From: Brasenia schreberi
Lineage: Eukaryota; Streptophyta; Magnoliopsida; Nymphaeales; Cabombaceae
Direction: 5' to 3'
Assembly: GCA_036023115.1 (NCBI GenBank)
Contig: JAYKKT010000049.1
Coordinates: 1,781,001 to 1,845,000 of the forward strand
Length of the DNA stretch: 64,000 nt
The position numbers were made by a program, and so were the translations under genes. Below are positions 13,340 through 24,527 of the stretch, piece after piece (the stretch's first letter is position 1; each line of letters starts with the position of its first letter). The notes beneath the pieces are model-generated. The model worked only from the letters and a program-made list of their open reading frames with translations. It was not told the DNA's origin and did not search any database.

Positions 13340-14143
13340 ATATTTCCCTTTCGGCAAAGTTCAATTCTGTGGTGTGTGTGAGTTGTCTTTCCATTTACAC
13401 ACAACACACACGAACACGTTGAGCTTTACCGCTCATATATATACTTATATTTCAATTTCGGCAAGTTCAATTCAAGTCGTGTGAGTTTGTCATTTCAATT
13501 CTACACTCACACACGCGTGCATTGAGCCTTTTCACTCTTAATATAAGTATATCTCCCTTCCGCAATTTACATTCAAGTTGTGTGAGTTCGGGTATTTCCC
13601 CTTCAGCTGCGTGAGTTGCACTTATGTTTCGGGTATTTACTTTAAGCTGGGTGTGTGAGTGGCTTTCAATTCAAGCCTAGCTCACATCATAGCCAACCCG
13701 TGAGAGTTCGTGCATCCTTGCATTTTGCACAAAGAGGAAACCCCAAACCACGCTCAAACTTCGCTAAATATAGGCCACTTGAAGCACACACATCCGACCT
13801 AATTAGCTTAAAAGCTCCAAGACTTGGATACAGATAACCCCGTAAATAAAACCTGCAACTTAGGCAAACAATCCTCATACTCGCTTTTCTTTTCAAAAAA
13901 CAAGGTTTGTTTTAAAGATCGAAGTTTTCTAAGCGCTGGAACTGACCCTTGAGCACCGGTTCAAGAAGGTTTCAAGTGAAAAGATCCCGCTTGTCCACGA
14001 TCACCCTTTTTAAAGTCAGATATATTTTAAAACCTTTGCTAGTTTGAGTAAGCTAGCTGGCACGCCCATAAAGCAATGTAAACTCGAAAAGAACTCGTTT
14101 CTGGTCTTGTAAATCAGGAGCGTAGGGATTTTCGTGTCTTACA
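11075..14143 (+). mobile_element. Solo LTR of a Tat-type retrotransposon (3,069 bp)
   Basis: The segment begins TGTAAACACCCC and ends GTGTCTTACA. It is flanked by GTAAC (11,070-11,074) and GTAAT (14,144-14,148), a target duplication with one mismatch. It has the same internal layout as the LTRs of the full element at 20.7-34.7 kb: nested pyrimidine/purine hexamer repeats, a CCTAA-rich block (about 12,000-12,075), the GATACGGGGTTGTAGTAATGG box (about 12,670), TGTGTGAG/CTCACACA stretches with GAGC-TTTC-GCTC hairpins, and two hairpins near the 3' end (13,948-13,965 and 14,038-14,057). There is a (TA)n run at about 13,306-13,337. No internal region adjoins it, so it is a recombination product. 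Confidence 0.8.
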
Positions 14144-14189
14144 GTAATGTTTTTGGGGTGGTTTCGGAATCAAAATAGGAATTGGAAGT

Positions 14190-14610
14190 GCCCATGTGGC
14201 AGTTCAGTTCTTATTCTAGGTTCCAGGCAAACTAGAACCTATACATGTCTAGTTCTTGAAAATTGGGCATCTTGAGATTGGTGGTCTATTAAACCTGCCC
14301 ACAATGTTCTTGATGTATAGTGGTCGAAAGTGTTTGGTAATGGCTTCGTTTAGTTTCTCCAAGATTATTGGCATCAGAACTGCCCTGAAACAAGAACCAC
14401 CCATGTGGCGGTTCAATTTTGGTTTCATGTTTCAGGTAAACTGGAACTTGACTTATCTAGTTCCCCTGAAAATTGGGCATCTTGAGATTGGTGGAGATCA
14501 AATTGAAAACTGTTAAACATGTCCACAACGCTCTTGATGTATAATGGCCCGTGGTATTTGGTAATGGCTTTGTGCAACTTCTCAAAGATTATCGGCAAGT
14601 TGTTTATGCT
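14190..14610. repeat. Imperfect tandem duplication, unit about 205-210 bp
   Basis: Two units share CCATGTGGC(A/G)GTTCA, AAAATTGGGCATCTTGAGAT, the CTCTTGATGTATA(A/G)TGG-like segment, TTTGGTAATGGCTT and AAGATTAT(T/C)GGCA in the same order. The second copy starts near 14,400. The segment just right of the solo LTR may belong to the old minus-strand element. No function is apparent. Confidence 0.6.
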
Positions 14611-16522
14611 ATGGCCACCCGATCTGGTTCCTCTGCTATAAATTCTTCATCCTCATTGGCTTGTTCATGCTTAATGAGAGCGAACACTACAGAAAGGATC
14701 ATGATCAAGACTTGCTGAGGATAAGTACATCAACATCAAAGTTTTCGTTGTAAATATAACCATCATCTAAGGAATAACCACTTTCCAATGTGCCCCACGA
14801 AACCAATTGCAGGAGATCAACTTGGGCAAGTGGTAAGACTTCCTTTTGGGATTCACCAACCTAATGAACTAGAACTAGTTTGCCGCCTTCATCCAAAAAC
14901 CTAGAATCCATAATAAGATCTTCTAGCTCTAGTCACTCTATTCCATTGGCATTCATCATATCAGTTGTCGTTTCCCTAGGTTAGGGTTTCATCAGGGAGG
15001 TGAGTCGCAACATCCTATGGGTGGAGATAGTCCTTCATTATTTTGAGTATCTTGATCTTCGGATTCGAAGACCCATGAATCCTCATCATTGGCTTCCTCT
15101 ATGGGCTTAGTGATAAATGCTTTCCGCCCACTCTCTAAAGGACGGTGGCTGCCTCAACCTTCTGATTGGTCCACTCCTAGCTTGAGTCAACCGAGACTTC
15201 CAAATATTTCCTCTACTGGTGGAGAACTGTTTTGATCCATTCATCGGTCTATTATAGAAGGAAGTGCACATGTCCCTCTCAACCAATAGGTGTGTCTTCT
15301 TTCGAATTACTTGTTTCGATTTTGTTTGGTGCCAATAAATAAAGAACCTTGGCCAACCGAAAGGAAAAAACCCACGAAAAAAGGAAACCTAGACAAGGAA
15401 GACATGAGAGAGCTCATTCCCACTCCAAGGAGGAGTTCATCCAAGGAAGAGAGAGGGGAGAGATCTAGAGAGAAGGCTTCAGGTCACCCCCCTTAACTCC
15501 TTTGATTGTTCCATTATTGTTATAAGGTTTGAGTTCTTGCCTCCAACCATTGTATTTCAAGAGTAGGCAACCATTTTTCGTGGAATATCATTGCAAAAGA
15601 GAGGACAACCCCAATCCAAAAACACGAAGGTAAGGGTTATAGGTAAGTGGAATCCGTTAACTCCATAAATTTTTGTTTCTTCTACCCTAATATACGATAT
15701 ATCTTATACGTCCTCATTTTTCTATGCTTATATGTTATATCATCTCCTTCCCCTTTCTTCGATGGATTGATTGTCTCTAACTCAACTCAAAAAGCCATAA
15801 TTTGATGATATGCGTATGTAATTACTCTTATGGTGAATTAATCACCCATAAGTTTATGTTGCAGGTGGACATGGGGCTATGATCACATATATTTTTCAAG
15901 TGAGCAATCATCTTAGAGAGATGCTCAAGGGAACGAAAAGTTTGTTTACAAAAATAAATGACAAGCCAAGTGGGACTTAGGTCATAGAGGAGTCGTTTTG
16001 ATCCCGTTGAACTCTTTCAAAACAAGTTGATTTCTGAGTCTTATTCAAAACATTTTTCAAAACTTGACCATAGGTCCAAAACTTCCAATTACAAGTTCGA
16101 AACCCTCAAGCATACATCATGTCATGTTCAAAAGGTTCCTTGAGAGATCTGTCGATTAAGGCCTCCTCAAGCTATAAAAATTGGTTTTCTCTAAAATATG
16201 TTATCTCAAGCTTGAGAGGATAGAATCACCTTCCTAAAAAAAATAGTTGAGAGATTTGAACGGGAGATTGCTGCCTTGAGTTAAGAAGTCGATGCAGTTG
16301 AGTCATGTTCTTACCATGAGAAGCAACCTCGGGTCTATAGGAAGACAAACCGTACCCGAAAAACCAAACCGACCTCAAAAATTCGATGAATGATAAGCCC
16401 ACAAAAGTAGCAAGTGTTAGGATTGAGCCATCTCTTCCTAACACTACTAGCCATCCACTTCTTAATACCCCTTTCTCTACTAAAAATTTAAAAATAGGGT
16501 CATGATCCCATTTATAAGCTTC

Positions 16523-17740
16523 TTAATTTTGGGCACCATCAATCGAGATGGTACAAAATGGCAAGCTAGGGTCATCTTCTATCAAAGTAGATACGATTGA
16601 AAATGGGGTTGCATTTGTCTTGAGTTGCTTTTTTGTGAGTTGTAGGTTGCCTTCTATGATGGCTTGTTGTATTATAGTGTGGAATTTAATGTATTGGTTG
16701 ATGCCATGAGTGTTGACATACCAGGTCTTTTTTAGGTTCTCTCGAGAAGGAATAGAGTGGCCCTCAAGGAGTCGTATTTGTTGATCTTTTAGTAACATAT
16801 CAAAGATTTGATCGGCCTTACCTCCTCCTTTCCTTTAAAAGGTTGTAGATCATTACACGTGTAAGGATGCCTTTGTGTCAACTCAACCGCCATGACCTCA
16901 ACTAAATCAAGATCTACATTCATTTCGTGCATCATCTTCTTGAGGCATGAGACAAAGGTACTGTTGGGATTTCTTGGATCCTTCCTACTTAATAGCTGAA
17001 GGATTGTGAGCATTCAAAACATACTCCACCTCAGTCTGTCGGTTCACCAATTGGACAAGTCTAGCATAAATGACCTACTAATCCCTTGTTGATGTCTGAT
17101 CGTAAGCAATTTCTTGCCAAAGTCATGTATTAGGCTTCAGTGAACTGTATTTGACAATGGGTGACCATGTCATGAAACTTCTCAAAGAAGGCTTTGACGG
17201 TCTATCCAACCATCTATCGGAGATTTTTTAGATTCGTGGTTGTCAGTTGATGTCAAATCTTGTTAGAATGCTTGAGGAAGGCTTTCTATATCTCCCATGT
17301 CTGAATCGAGCTAGCCTTTAGAGATATGTACCTACCATTTGCTTGACCTATAAATGAAGATATGAAAAGCTTGAGCTTATGTAACTCGTTGTTGCCTAAC
17401 TCTCCGCATTTGAGGGTGAACTAGATATTCACTAGGATATTTGTCATCCTATCCTAAGAAGGTAGCAAACTTTGTCTTGAAACCCCTTGAGATGGTAACA
17501 AGTCTATCAACTAATTCGAGGTAAGGCTTACGCATCAGCCTCGAGATTCGGTAGCTATAGCTCGATAACAAACCCATTGCTAATGAAGTCGATGACACAA
17601 TCTCATTTAAATAGCATATCCCTGAGGTCCAATGGTTGATGAGGCACTGGCTAATCAACTGGTTGGTACTGCTAGTTAGCCGATTGGAACTGCCTGAAAT
17701 AATGCTGGAGCATGCAGGCTTTGACCACACAGACATGCCA
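16523..17740 (-). pseudogene. Retrotransposon gag remnant (Tat-type)
   Basis: Around 17,260-17,130 the minus strand reads TTTNLKNLR followed by MVG, TVKAFFEKFHDMVTHCQ and LARNCLRSDINKGLVGH. This follows the Retrotrans_gag pattern (L.Q...E....F..RF...V..C). Further on, ENLKKTWYVNTHGINQYIKF and IIQQAIIEGNLQL correspond to the H/C-rich Y...H...GH.T..C..LK..I...I..G.L block, with the Cys lost. Gag would form the particle that packages the element RNA. Stops and frameshifts break it. Confidence 0.5.
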
Positions 17741-18100
17741 TTGTAGTTGAACCCACGAGCAATACTTGATGTGTTGCGGCAGTGGAGGAAAACCCATACC
17801 AGCCTAGGCCATTATAAAGTTGGGTGCAAGTGGTGGCATCGTCAATTGAGACATCTAGTGCGTACTCCTAATGTATTGGTTGGAACTTGGATTCCTGTCA
17901 AGAACACAAATGGTTGCCTTGTAGGGAATGCCGTCAATAAGGATGGTGTTGGAAGCAGTTGCCCTACCTAGTAGAACAAGTTAGGAGTCCTTCATGCAAT
18001 GTTGATGTGCTTTGTATTTCATGTCTGGTAATTGGAGCATTGAAGACTCAATGGTGTAACTTTCAACATATATATCGAAAGTAGGTCATTGTTGGGCTAG

Positions 18101-19257
18101 AGGCTGAGTGACTCCTTTCACAACCTGTTTTTGCTTCTTAGCTAGAATCTTATGTTCTCGTAGGATAGCTAATTGATTTGCAATCATGGTGGCATAATCT
18201 CTCACATCTAGCAAAATAAAGAACCTTGAAAATCAATTGATGACAAATGACTTTAATCATTCAAATGCCGCTTCACCATTGACCTGAAGATGTGAATTGG
18301 ATGGGCTGTTCTCATGTAGTAATTTGCTACCTGAGAAGCTAAGGTCTAACAAAACAGATCGCTTGGGCCAAGCATATATGAACTCTAGACTGGTGAGACA
18401 TGCTCGAAATCAGCATGGGAGGAGGCCATTGGGTACACCCGACTATATCGAGTCCACACACACTATGTAATACCAAAAAAAACATGTTATCCCATTGGGT
18501 ATGCCAAAAACTGTGTGGTCATCCGAAGTGGAGACACAATTCCAGTGGCACTTGGATGAACCTGCTGGTTGAGATAGACATGATGGAGGACATACTAGTG
18601 AACTTCGACCCTCATTCTCAAAGGGGATGTATAAGCAAGCGATGAATGTGAGTCTCTAGGAATTTGATTGAACATATCTTGGTTACTTTCAATATTACAT
18701 GTTCGGGAGAAGAAGATGATGAGGCAAGACAGGCAAGGTGAGGCATTGTCACATTAGAGGAAACATCAGTAAGCCATTATTACACTATTATAGACCTTCC
18801 CCAAGGTGACAACAATTATAGACCTAGTATAGAAAGTAGTAAAAAGCTAAACTTGGATCATTACAATCACTATTGTAGACCTTCCCCAAGGTGACAACAA
18901 TTCTTCATCTTTGTGTGCACAATTTCCAATAACTTCTCTCGCCTCTTCTATGCTACTTCTACACGAAAATGCTAGGTTGCCAGCTGTCACCATTATTACT
19001 TCGTACCTAAAGGTTGGTCTATGTTGTAAGCCTAAACCAACTTCCCACTTCAAGCCCATCAAGATTTCATCACGTGCCCCACAAATTTTCAACATTAATA
19101 AATGCAAAGAAAGTTATAAAACCATAAGCAAATATTTGACAAACAATGGCTACTATGTGCTATTTAGTACATACATATATTTATCGATCAAGCAAGAAGA
19201 CACATTTAAGATTTGAAAACCATCTAATGTTTTCCTTCATTTGAAGGTATGTTGCTG
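18101..19257. other. Uncharacterised; contains a short local duplication
   Basis: No recognisable gene. TAGACCTTCCCCAAGGTGAC followed by AACAATT occurs twice (about 18,791 and about 18,877), in each case beside a pyrimidine-rich tract. Otherwise there are only short frames with no domain that I recognise. Confidence 0.4.
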
Positions 19258-19261
19258 CCTA

Positions 19262-19350
19262 AATTATTAAGGGCATTACTATCTGCACACCCCTTTTACT
19301 ATGCACACACCCCAATTTTCATAAATACCCAAAATACCCTCACAACATTT
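19262..19350 (+). repeat. MULE terminal-like sequence, copy 2
   Basis: It contains TGCACACCCCTTTTACTATG and CCCAAAATACCC, similar in order to the reverse complement of 4,036-4,150. It lies about 0.6 kb before the transposase-like frame of MULE copy 2, on the same strand, as a 5' terminal region would. No matching inverted copy was found downstream of 36,480. Confidence 0.4.
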
Positions 19351-19874
19351 CCTCTCCTCTCCATAACAAATTTTGACGATATTTTCCTCTTCCTTAGCAG
19401 ATTATTTTCACCCAATTTATGTTCATTGAGAAGTAATATATGCTTATTTGTAACCAATTATCATCGATTAGTTACTTACGAACCTAGTTTGAATCAAATG
19501 AACTAAGAAAAAAGAAAACAAATTGAAAAGATGATCAATCCGATTGATTTCTAAATTTTTCATGAATTTGAAGGGTTGGTTGTTAGTTAGATCATTGTAT
19601 CTTCGTTGCTTTGCTTGAAATTTCAAATTTTCAAATATTTGAAGATGATTCCCAATTTTGAGTGAAAGCAGAATGAGAATTGAATCCGTGGAGGGAAATA
19701 TGGTACATGCACATCTCTCCATGAGGAGAGACATGACTAGACCACATCTCCCTTTTTCGTGTCCCCCTCTGTAAGGGAGACTCGGCCTAGCGCCATCGAG
19801 ATGCGCAGGTCTCATATCTTCTTTAATCGAAGAACATTTTTTCCGATATTTGATATCCATGTCTTTATTATACA

Positions 19875-20741
19875 ATGCCAAACAACATAAACATGTTCAC
19901 TTTTAATGGAAGCGATTCAGAGAAGAAGACGACTAATCAATGTACTTATTATACGATGATTAAGGAGTGTGACAATGATTTCAGTACACTGGATGATATA
20001 TTTGTTGACTTGTTGGCAACAGTAGAAGATGAATTTGTTGATTGCAAGGATGATGAAGTAGAGTATTCCCTTGTGTTTGTGATAGATGATACATTTATGA
20101 GTCGTAATGAACTTATTGATTATGTAAGACTAGTTAGGAGGAAGTATAACATTGTTATGGTTGTTAGTCATTTGAAGAGCAAAAGTGTAATAAGTAAGGT
20201 ATTGCTTTAGTGTGGAAGGAGTGACAAATAGAGGCAAAATCAAAATATTGATTTTGAAAGGACTGGGTGGATGGACACTAAGAAGGTTGGTTGCCTCTTC
20301 TTATTAAGAGGAGATGATAGAGTGGATGGTTATTAGAAGTCGCATGCCATAACCATACTTTAAGGTTGTATCTCAAAGAATACTCTTTTGTAGGGAGATT
20401 AACTTTGAATATAGTATAACAAAAGACCTCACATACAACTATTGCAAATCAAAGTACATTTTAAGGCATTTAAAGTAGTGAACCAAAAAGATATGAGCAC
20501 AACAAGGCATATTTATAATGTAAGGTTGAAAATCATTAAATAAGATCGTAATTCTCAAAGTTATATAACAACTATACATGATCTAGACATTAACCATTAT
20601 CATACATGGTATCGTAAAATCCATGATAAGGATACTGTGAGTGATATTGTATTCACCTATCCTTGTTCCGTGTAACTACATGCATTTTCATGGGTATTAG
20701 AATTTGATAGAACATATAAGGCAAACATGTAATTGTCTTAC
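19875..20741 (+). pseudogene. MULE/FAR1-type transposase remnant, copy 2, 5' part
   Basis: The frame at 19,875-20,210 ends with FMSRNELIDYVRLVRRKYNI, matching the DNA-binding start of plant MULE/FAR1-like proteins (F.SREELI.WVR..G...GFV). After a stop, frames continue with RTGWMDTKKVGCLFLL (compare the RTGSKKCGCPFLLRG block) and then WVLEFDRTYKANM (compare the catalytic D of D.TYKTN). The remnant is cut at 20,741 by the LTR retrotransposon. The reading resumes beyond 34,694. Stops inside this part show that the gene had decayed, though some may postdate the insertion. Before decay it would have bound and mobilised MULE ends. Confidence 0.65.
20737..20741. repeat. Target site duplication CTTAC, left copy
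   Basis: CTTAC directly precedes the TG of the 5' LTR and is repeated at 34,694-34,698 after the CA of the 3' LTR. The 5-bp length is typical of Ty3/Gypsy integrases. Confidence 0.9.
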
Positions 20742-23700
20742 TGTAAACACCCCGAAATCCCACGAATTTCTCAAATAAACCTGGTTTTGTAAAAGCAGCC
20801 CCAAAGGGCTATTTTCAGTCTGGAAACCCAGGAGCCTTCTAGGCAATCCTGTACATATGTTTAAACTGTATATGCTTTAAAATATGTATAATGCGGTTTT
20901 AAAACCTTTTAAAATATATTTTTAAACCCTACGAAGCGGCTTGGCCTAATGAAAGCAGGACCAGAAGAGCTAAAGAGAGCCCGAAACCGGAGCACATGTC
21001 GAGCCCGACACAACAACTCTTGTGTTAGATTCACCCCCAGGATCTCGAACGTCCAAGTCCCTGTTATCAGCAAAAATCGTATGAAATCATCTTCAGAAGG
21101 TAAAAATAGAAGCGGACGACCATGTTGGTGAAGACCCAACGCAGACGGAGTACTTATGCTGTCAGACCCCGCACAAACCGTTCGTTTCAAACATACCCTG
21201 AAGGAGTCAGAATTCAGTTTGGATTGGATCTGGACCATATATATCCAGATCCCAATCCAAACGTATGTGTGGATTTGGATCCAGAGATCCAATCCAATAT
21301 CCACATCCATGGCCCACATCACCTTCTCATAAATGGAGGTGGGCCCCACTTGAAATTCACGTGGGATTATGGGCATGAGAGAGAATGGGGAGGATAAGCA
21401 TGAGGGGAATCGTATTAAGCTTGACTTGTATGTCAAGTTTGGGGTCAATCATGTGGGTTGGCCTAATTAGTGTGGGTTTAAGCTTGTATGAGCCAAAACC
21501 TAACTTAGGGCTGCACCAACATGATGCAATGAAGCCTATGGGTTATAAAAAGGGAGCTTCCTAACCCAATCCTAAGCCAAAACCCCTAATCCTAGCCATT
21601 TACCCTAATCCCGGCCTAATCCTAGCCTAAACACCTAACCCACTTCCCTAATCCTGGCCTAATCCCAACCTAATCACCTAACCCACCTCCCTAATCCTTC
21701 CCTAAACCTAGCCTAATTCCCTTAATCCTAACCTAATCCTAGCCTAAACACCTAACCCACCTCACTAAACCTCACCCCAAAACCAACCCACCTAGCTAAG
21801 CCCTAAACCACTAAACCACCCCACCTAAACCCTAGCACACCATATCCCTAAAACCACCTAAAACAAAATATCTGCCCCCCTCAAAACCAGCCCACCTTAT
21901 CACCACACCCCCACCACCTAACCACCAAACCACCCTCTCAAAACCAGCCCCCAACCGACCCTTTGAAACCTATAACCCCCCCCTAGTGGGCGGGTTTTTC
22001 AACTTTTTCTAGCCAGCACTTGGGCCAACCGAGCCCTCTCTCACCTTGCTCCCTTCTCTCATTCCAGTCCACCACTACCCCCAGCCTGCACCACTCCACG
22101 CCACCACTACCTCCCGGCCTGCTCCACTCCACGTTGCCACCAACTGCCCGGCCAGCTCCATCCACCTTCCACCCGGCTGCCCTCCTTCCACACACCTCCC
22201 TCCCTCTCCTATCCGGTTAGTACCTCATCCCAACTTCACCCTATCTTCTCTCCCCCTCCACTCTCAACCACCCACACCACCACAATACTACACCACCACA
22301 ACCTTCCCGCCACCCTTCCCCATTCGGCCATACACAACCCATTACACCACCCGCTGCCCTACTTTCCCTTTAGTGACATCCCAGCCACCTTGCCTTGCTC
22401 CCTAGGACCTGCCCCCTCCACTCTCAACCACCCCTTAGCTCCACCTTCCATAGCACCCTACCTTCCCATCCGTGACATCCCCTAGCTACCCTAGCCAGCC
22501 ACCACTTAAACCGCACCTAGTCGGCCAACCACAACCGGCTGCACCCAAGCCACCCGCCCAGTCATACCCTCTTCCTTAAACCATCTTCCTTAGTCACCCC
22601 TTAGCTCCACCTTCCATAGAGCCTTCCCTACGCCTTAGTGACCCTCCCTAACCACCTCAGCCCGAGGCACCATAGCAACACCATCCCATTCAGCCGGCAA
22701 GTCCCCAAGGCGCCACACCCGTGCTTCTTTGTCACCCGGCCACACACCCTTGCCGTGCCATTCCGAGGAGCTCCCTCTTGCAGCCCAAGGCGACGCCCAA
22801 GCCCAAGCTCAAGCAAGTTACCTCCGGACCAACTATACGTAAGTGCCTAACTCAGTCCTCATTTGTAGGCTTGCTTAAGTTAAATTCAATTTGATACGGG
22901 GTTGTAATAACGGAGCATTGTCTCCCCCTGCTTGTAATAACGTGGCTTGGCACACCCACACACACGTGCACTTGAGCCTACCTCGCTCTTAGTTGTGCAC
23001 GATTTTGAACACACACGGGCCTAATCAACCCTTAAGATATAAATTTATTTATATACTTTAAGTTGCGTGGGGTTTTGCTTAAGTTGTGTGTGTTGTCTTT
23101 CAATTCTCGCACTCACACACATTGAGCTTTCGCTCTTATTTGCAAGACCCAAGTAAGGGCCGTGTTGTACTTTCCTTGGGTTTAATTTTATGTCATGTGT
23201 GTAGTATTTCAATTATACACTGACACACATTGAGCTTTCGCTCTTACTCCCAAGACCTTAGTTAAGGCCATATTGCAATCTATATTTGGGTTTAATTTCA
23301 TGTCGTGTGTGTAATATTTCAATTATACACTCACACACATTGAGCTTTCGCTCTTACTCCCAAGACCTTAGTTAAGGCCATATTGCAATCTATATTTGGG
23401 TTTAATTTCATGTCGTGTGTGTAGTATTTCAATTATACACTCACACACATTGAGCTTTCGCTCTTACTCCCAAGACCTTAGTTAAGGCCATATTGCAATC
23501 TATATTTGGGTTTAATTTCATGTCGTGTGTGTAGTATTTCAATTATACACTCACACACATTGAGCTTTCGCTCTTACTCCCAAGACCTTAGTTAAGGCTA
23601 TATTGCAATTTATATTTGGGTTTCATTTAAGTCGTGTGAGTTGTCTTTCAATATCACGCAACACGTTGGCGACCTTCGGGCCCATATATATTATAAGTAT

Positions 23701-24389
23701 TTCCCTTTCAGCTATGTCTTTAAGATTTGGGTTTTAAGATTCAGCAGTGTGCGTAGTCTTTACATATATACACGGCACACACTTGCACTATTGAGCCTTT
23801 CCGCTCTTAAGATATAACCATATTTCCCTTTTGCAATTTCCCTTCGGCAATTTACATTACAAGTCATTTCCCTTCGGCATTTTTTTTTTAAATTCGGGTT
23901 TTCCCTTTGGAGTTGCATGAGTTTGCATTGCATATACGCCATACCACGAGTTAGGATGCATATTGCATCAAAGCAAAACCCCATACTCCCGTTCAAAATC
24001 GCCCCACTTATGATGAGTGTTCATAACACACACCTAGTTGGCCCAAAAAGGGATAAAAAGGAAGACTTAGGCACGTGCAAATCCACGTGAAATAAAAACT
24101 GAAAATCATACAAAAACAACCCGAATCAAACACGTTTTCATAGGTTCTTATATTCCAAAACTCGATTTTAAAAGCGTACAGACTGACCCTTGCGCATCGG
24201 TGCAAGAAGGTCTGCGACGAAAAGAGCTTGCTTGCTCACAGTCGCCACGTTAGGAGTCAGGTTTAAAAATTTTTCTTCGCTAGCTTAAGTAAGCTAGCTG
24301 ACACGCCCTTTTGCTTAATTAGGACTTAGGCACACCAAAAGGTCCGCTTCAGGCCTAAGAACCAGGAGCTGGAATTTTCTGCGTCCACA
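20742..24389 (+). repeat. 5' LTR of the Tat-type element (3,648 bp)
   Basis: Starts TGTAAACACCCCG and ends TGCGTCCACA. In order it contains a duplicated GGATCTGGACCATATATATC region with GGAT.TGGAT repeats (about 21,220-21,300), a CCTAA-rich block (21,541-21,850), a proline-codon-like C-rich segment (about 22,020-22,840), the GATACGGGGTTGTAATAACG box (about 22,893), four 110-bp tandem units (23,178-23,617) and two conserved hairpins near the 3' end (24,178-24,214 and 24,279-24,298). The LTR carries the promoter and polyadenylation signals of the element, but I cannot fix their exact positions. Confidence 0.88.
23178..23617 (+). repeat. Four 110-bp tandem units inside the 5' LTR
   Basis: GGGTTTAATTT starts at 23,178, 23,288, 23,398 and 23,508, and a diverged continuation starts at 23,618, giving an exact 110-bp period. 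Each unit contains TGTGTGTA...TACAC(T)CACACACA, GAGC-TTTC-GCTC and CCTTA-GT-TAAGG, which are three potential hairpins. The matching array in the 3' LTR is at 33,471-33,910, also with four units. Confidence 0.9.
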
Positions 24390-24412
24390 GTTATTTGGCA
24401 CGCTCGATGGGA
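24390..24412 (+). promoter_or_regulatory. Probable primer-binding site region
   Basis: The sequence directly after the CA of the 5' LTR reads GTTATTTGGCACGCTCGATG. By position this is where a tRNA 3' end would prime minus-strand cDNA synthesis, and TGGCACGC starts with TGG as PBSs usually do. I did not identify the tRNA. Confidence 0.45.
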
Positions 24413-24527
24413 CGTGAGTCTTTAAAAATCGAGTTACTCTAGGAACCTTGCGAAAATATTTTTCAAAAGGTGTTGTTTTTAACTCTTTTCTTTACTTATA
24501 CTTAGGAATTTTGAAAAGCTTGAAAGC

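Larger units (their letters stand above)
6871..18100 (-). mobile_element. Ancient Tat-type Ty3/Gypsy element, fragmented, interrupted by a solo LTR
   Basis: Minus-strand remnants occur in the order expected for one element read right to left: gag (about 17.7-16.5 kb), RT (about 10.0-9.4 kb), second RNase H (8.6-8.4 kb) and integrase (8.0-7.75 kb). A plus-strand solo LTR (11,075-14,143) sits between gag and RT. All domains are broken by stops and frameshifts. I could not find its own LTRs or target duplication, so the outer limits are approximate. That it is a single element is inferred from order, strand and similar decay. Confidence 0.6.

Noticed and set aside
13300..13340. (TA)n microsatellite in the solo LTR
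   Set aside because: An ordinary short tandem repeat with no indication of function.
19468..19881. 137-codon minus-strand open frame
   Set aside because: No recognised domain. It lies antisense in the 5' region of MULE copy 2 and is probably chance.
22020..22850. Proline-rich open frames of 66-119 codons (and similar frames at 32,251-33,142)
   Set aside because: They lie inside LTRs in C-rich low-complexity sequence, occur in both LTRs as parts of overlapping open frames on both strands, and show no domain. They are a composition effect.
23178..23617. CRISPR-like appearance of the regular repeats
   Set aside because: The period is a constant 110 bp with no unique spacers and it lies within LTRs of a plant retrotransposon. 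These are tandem repeats, not a CRISPR array.
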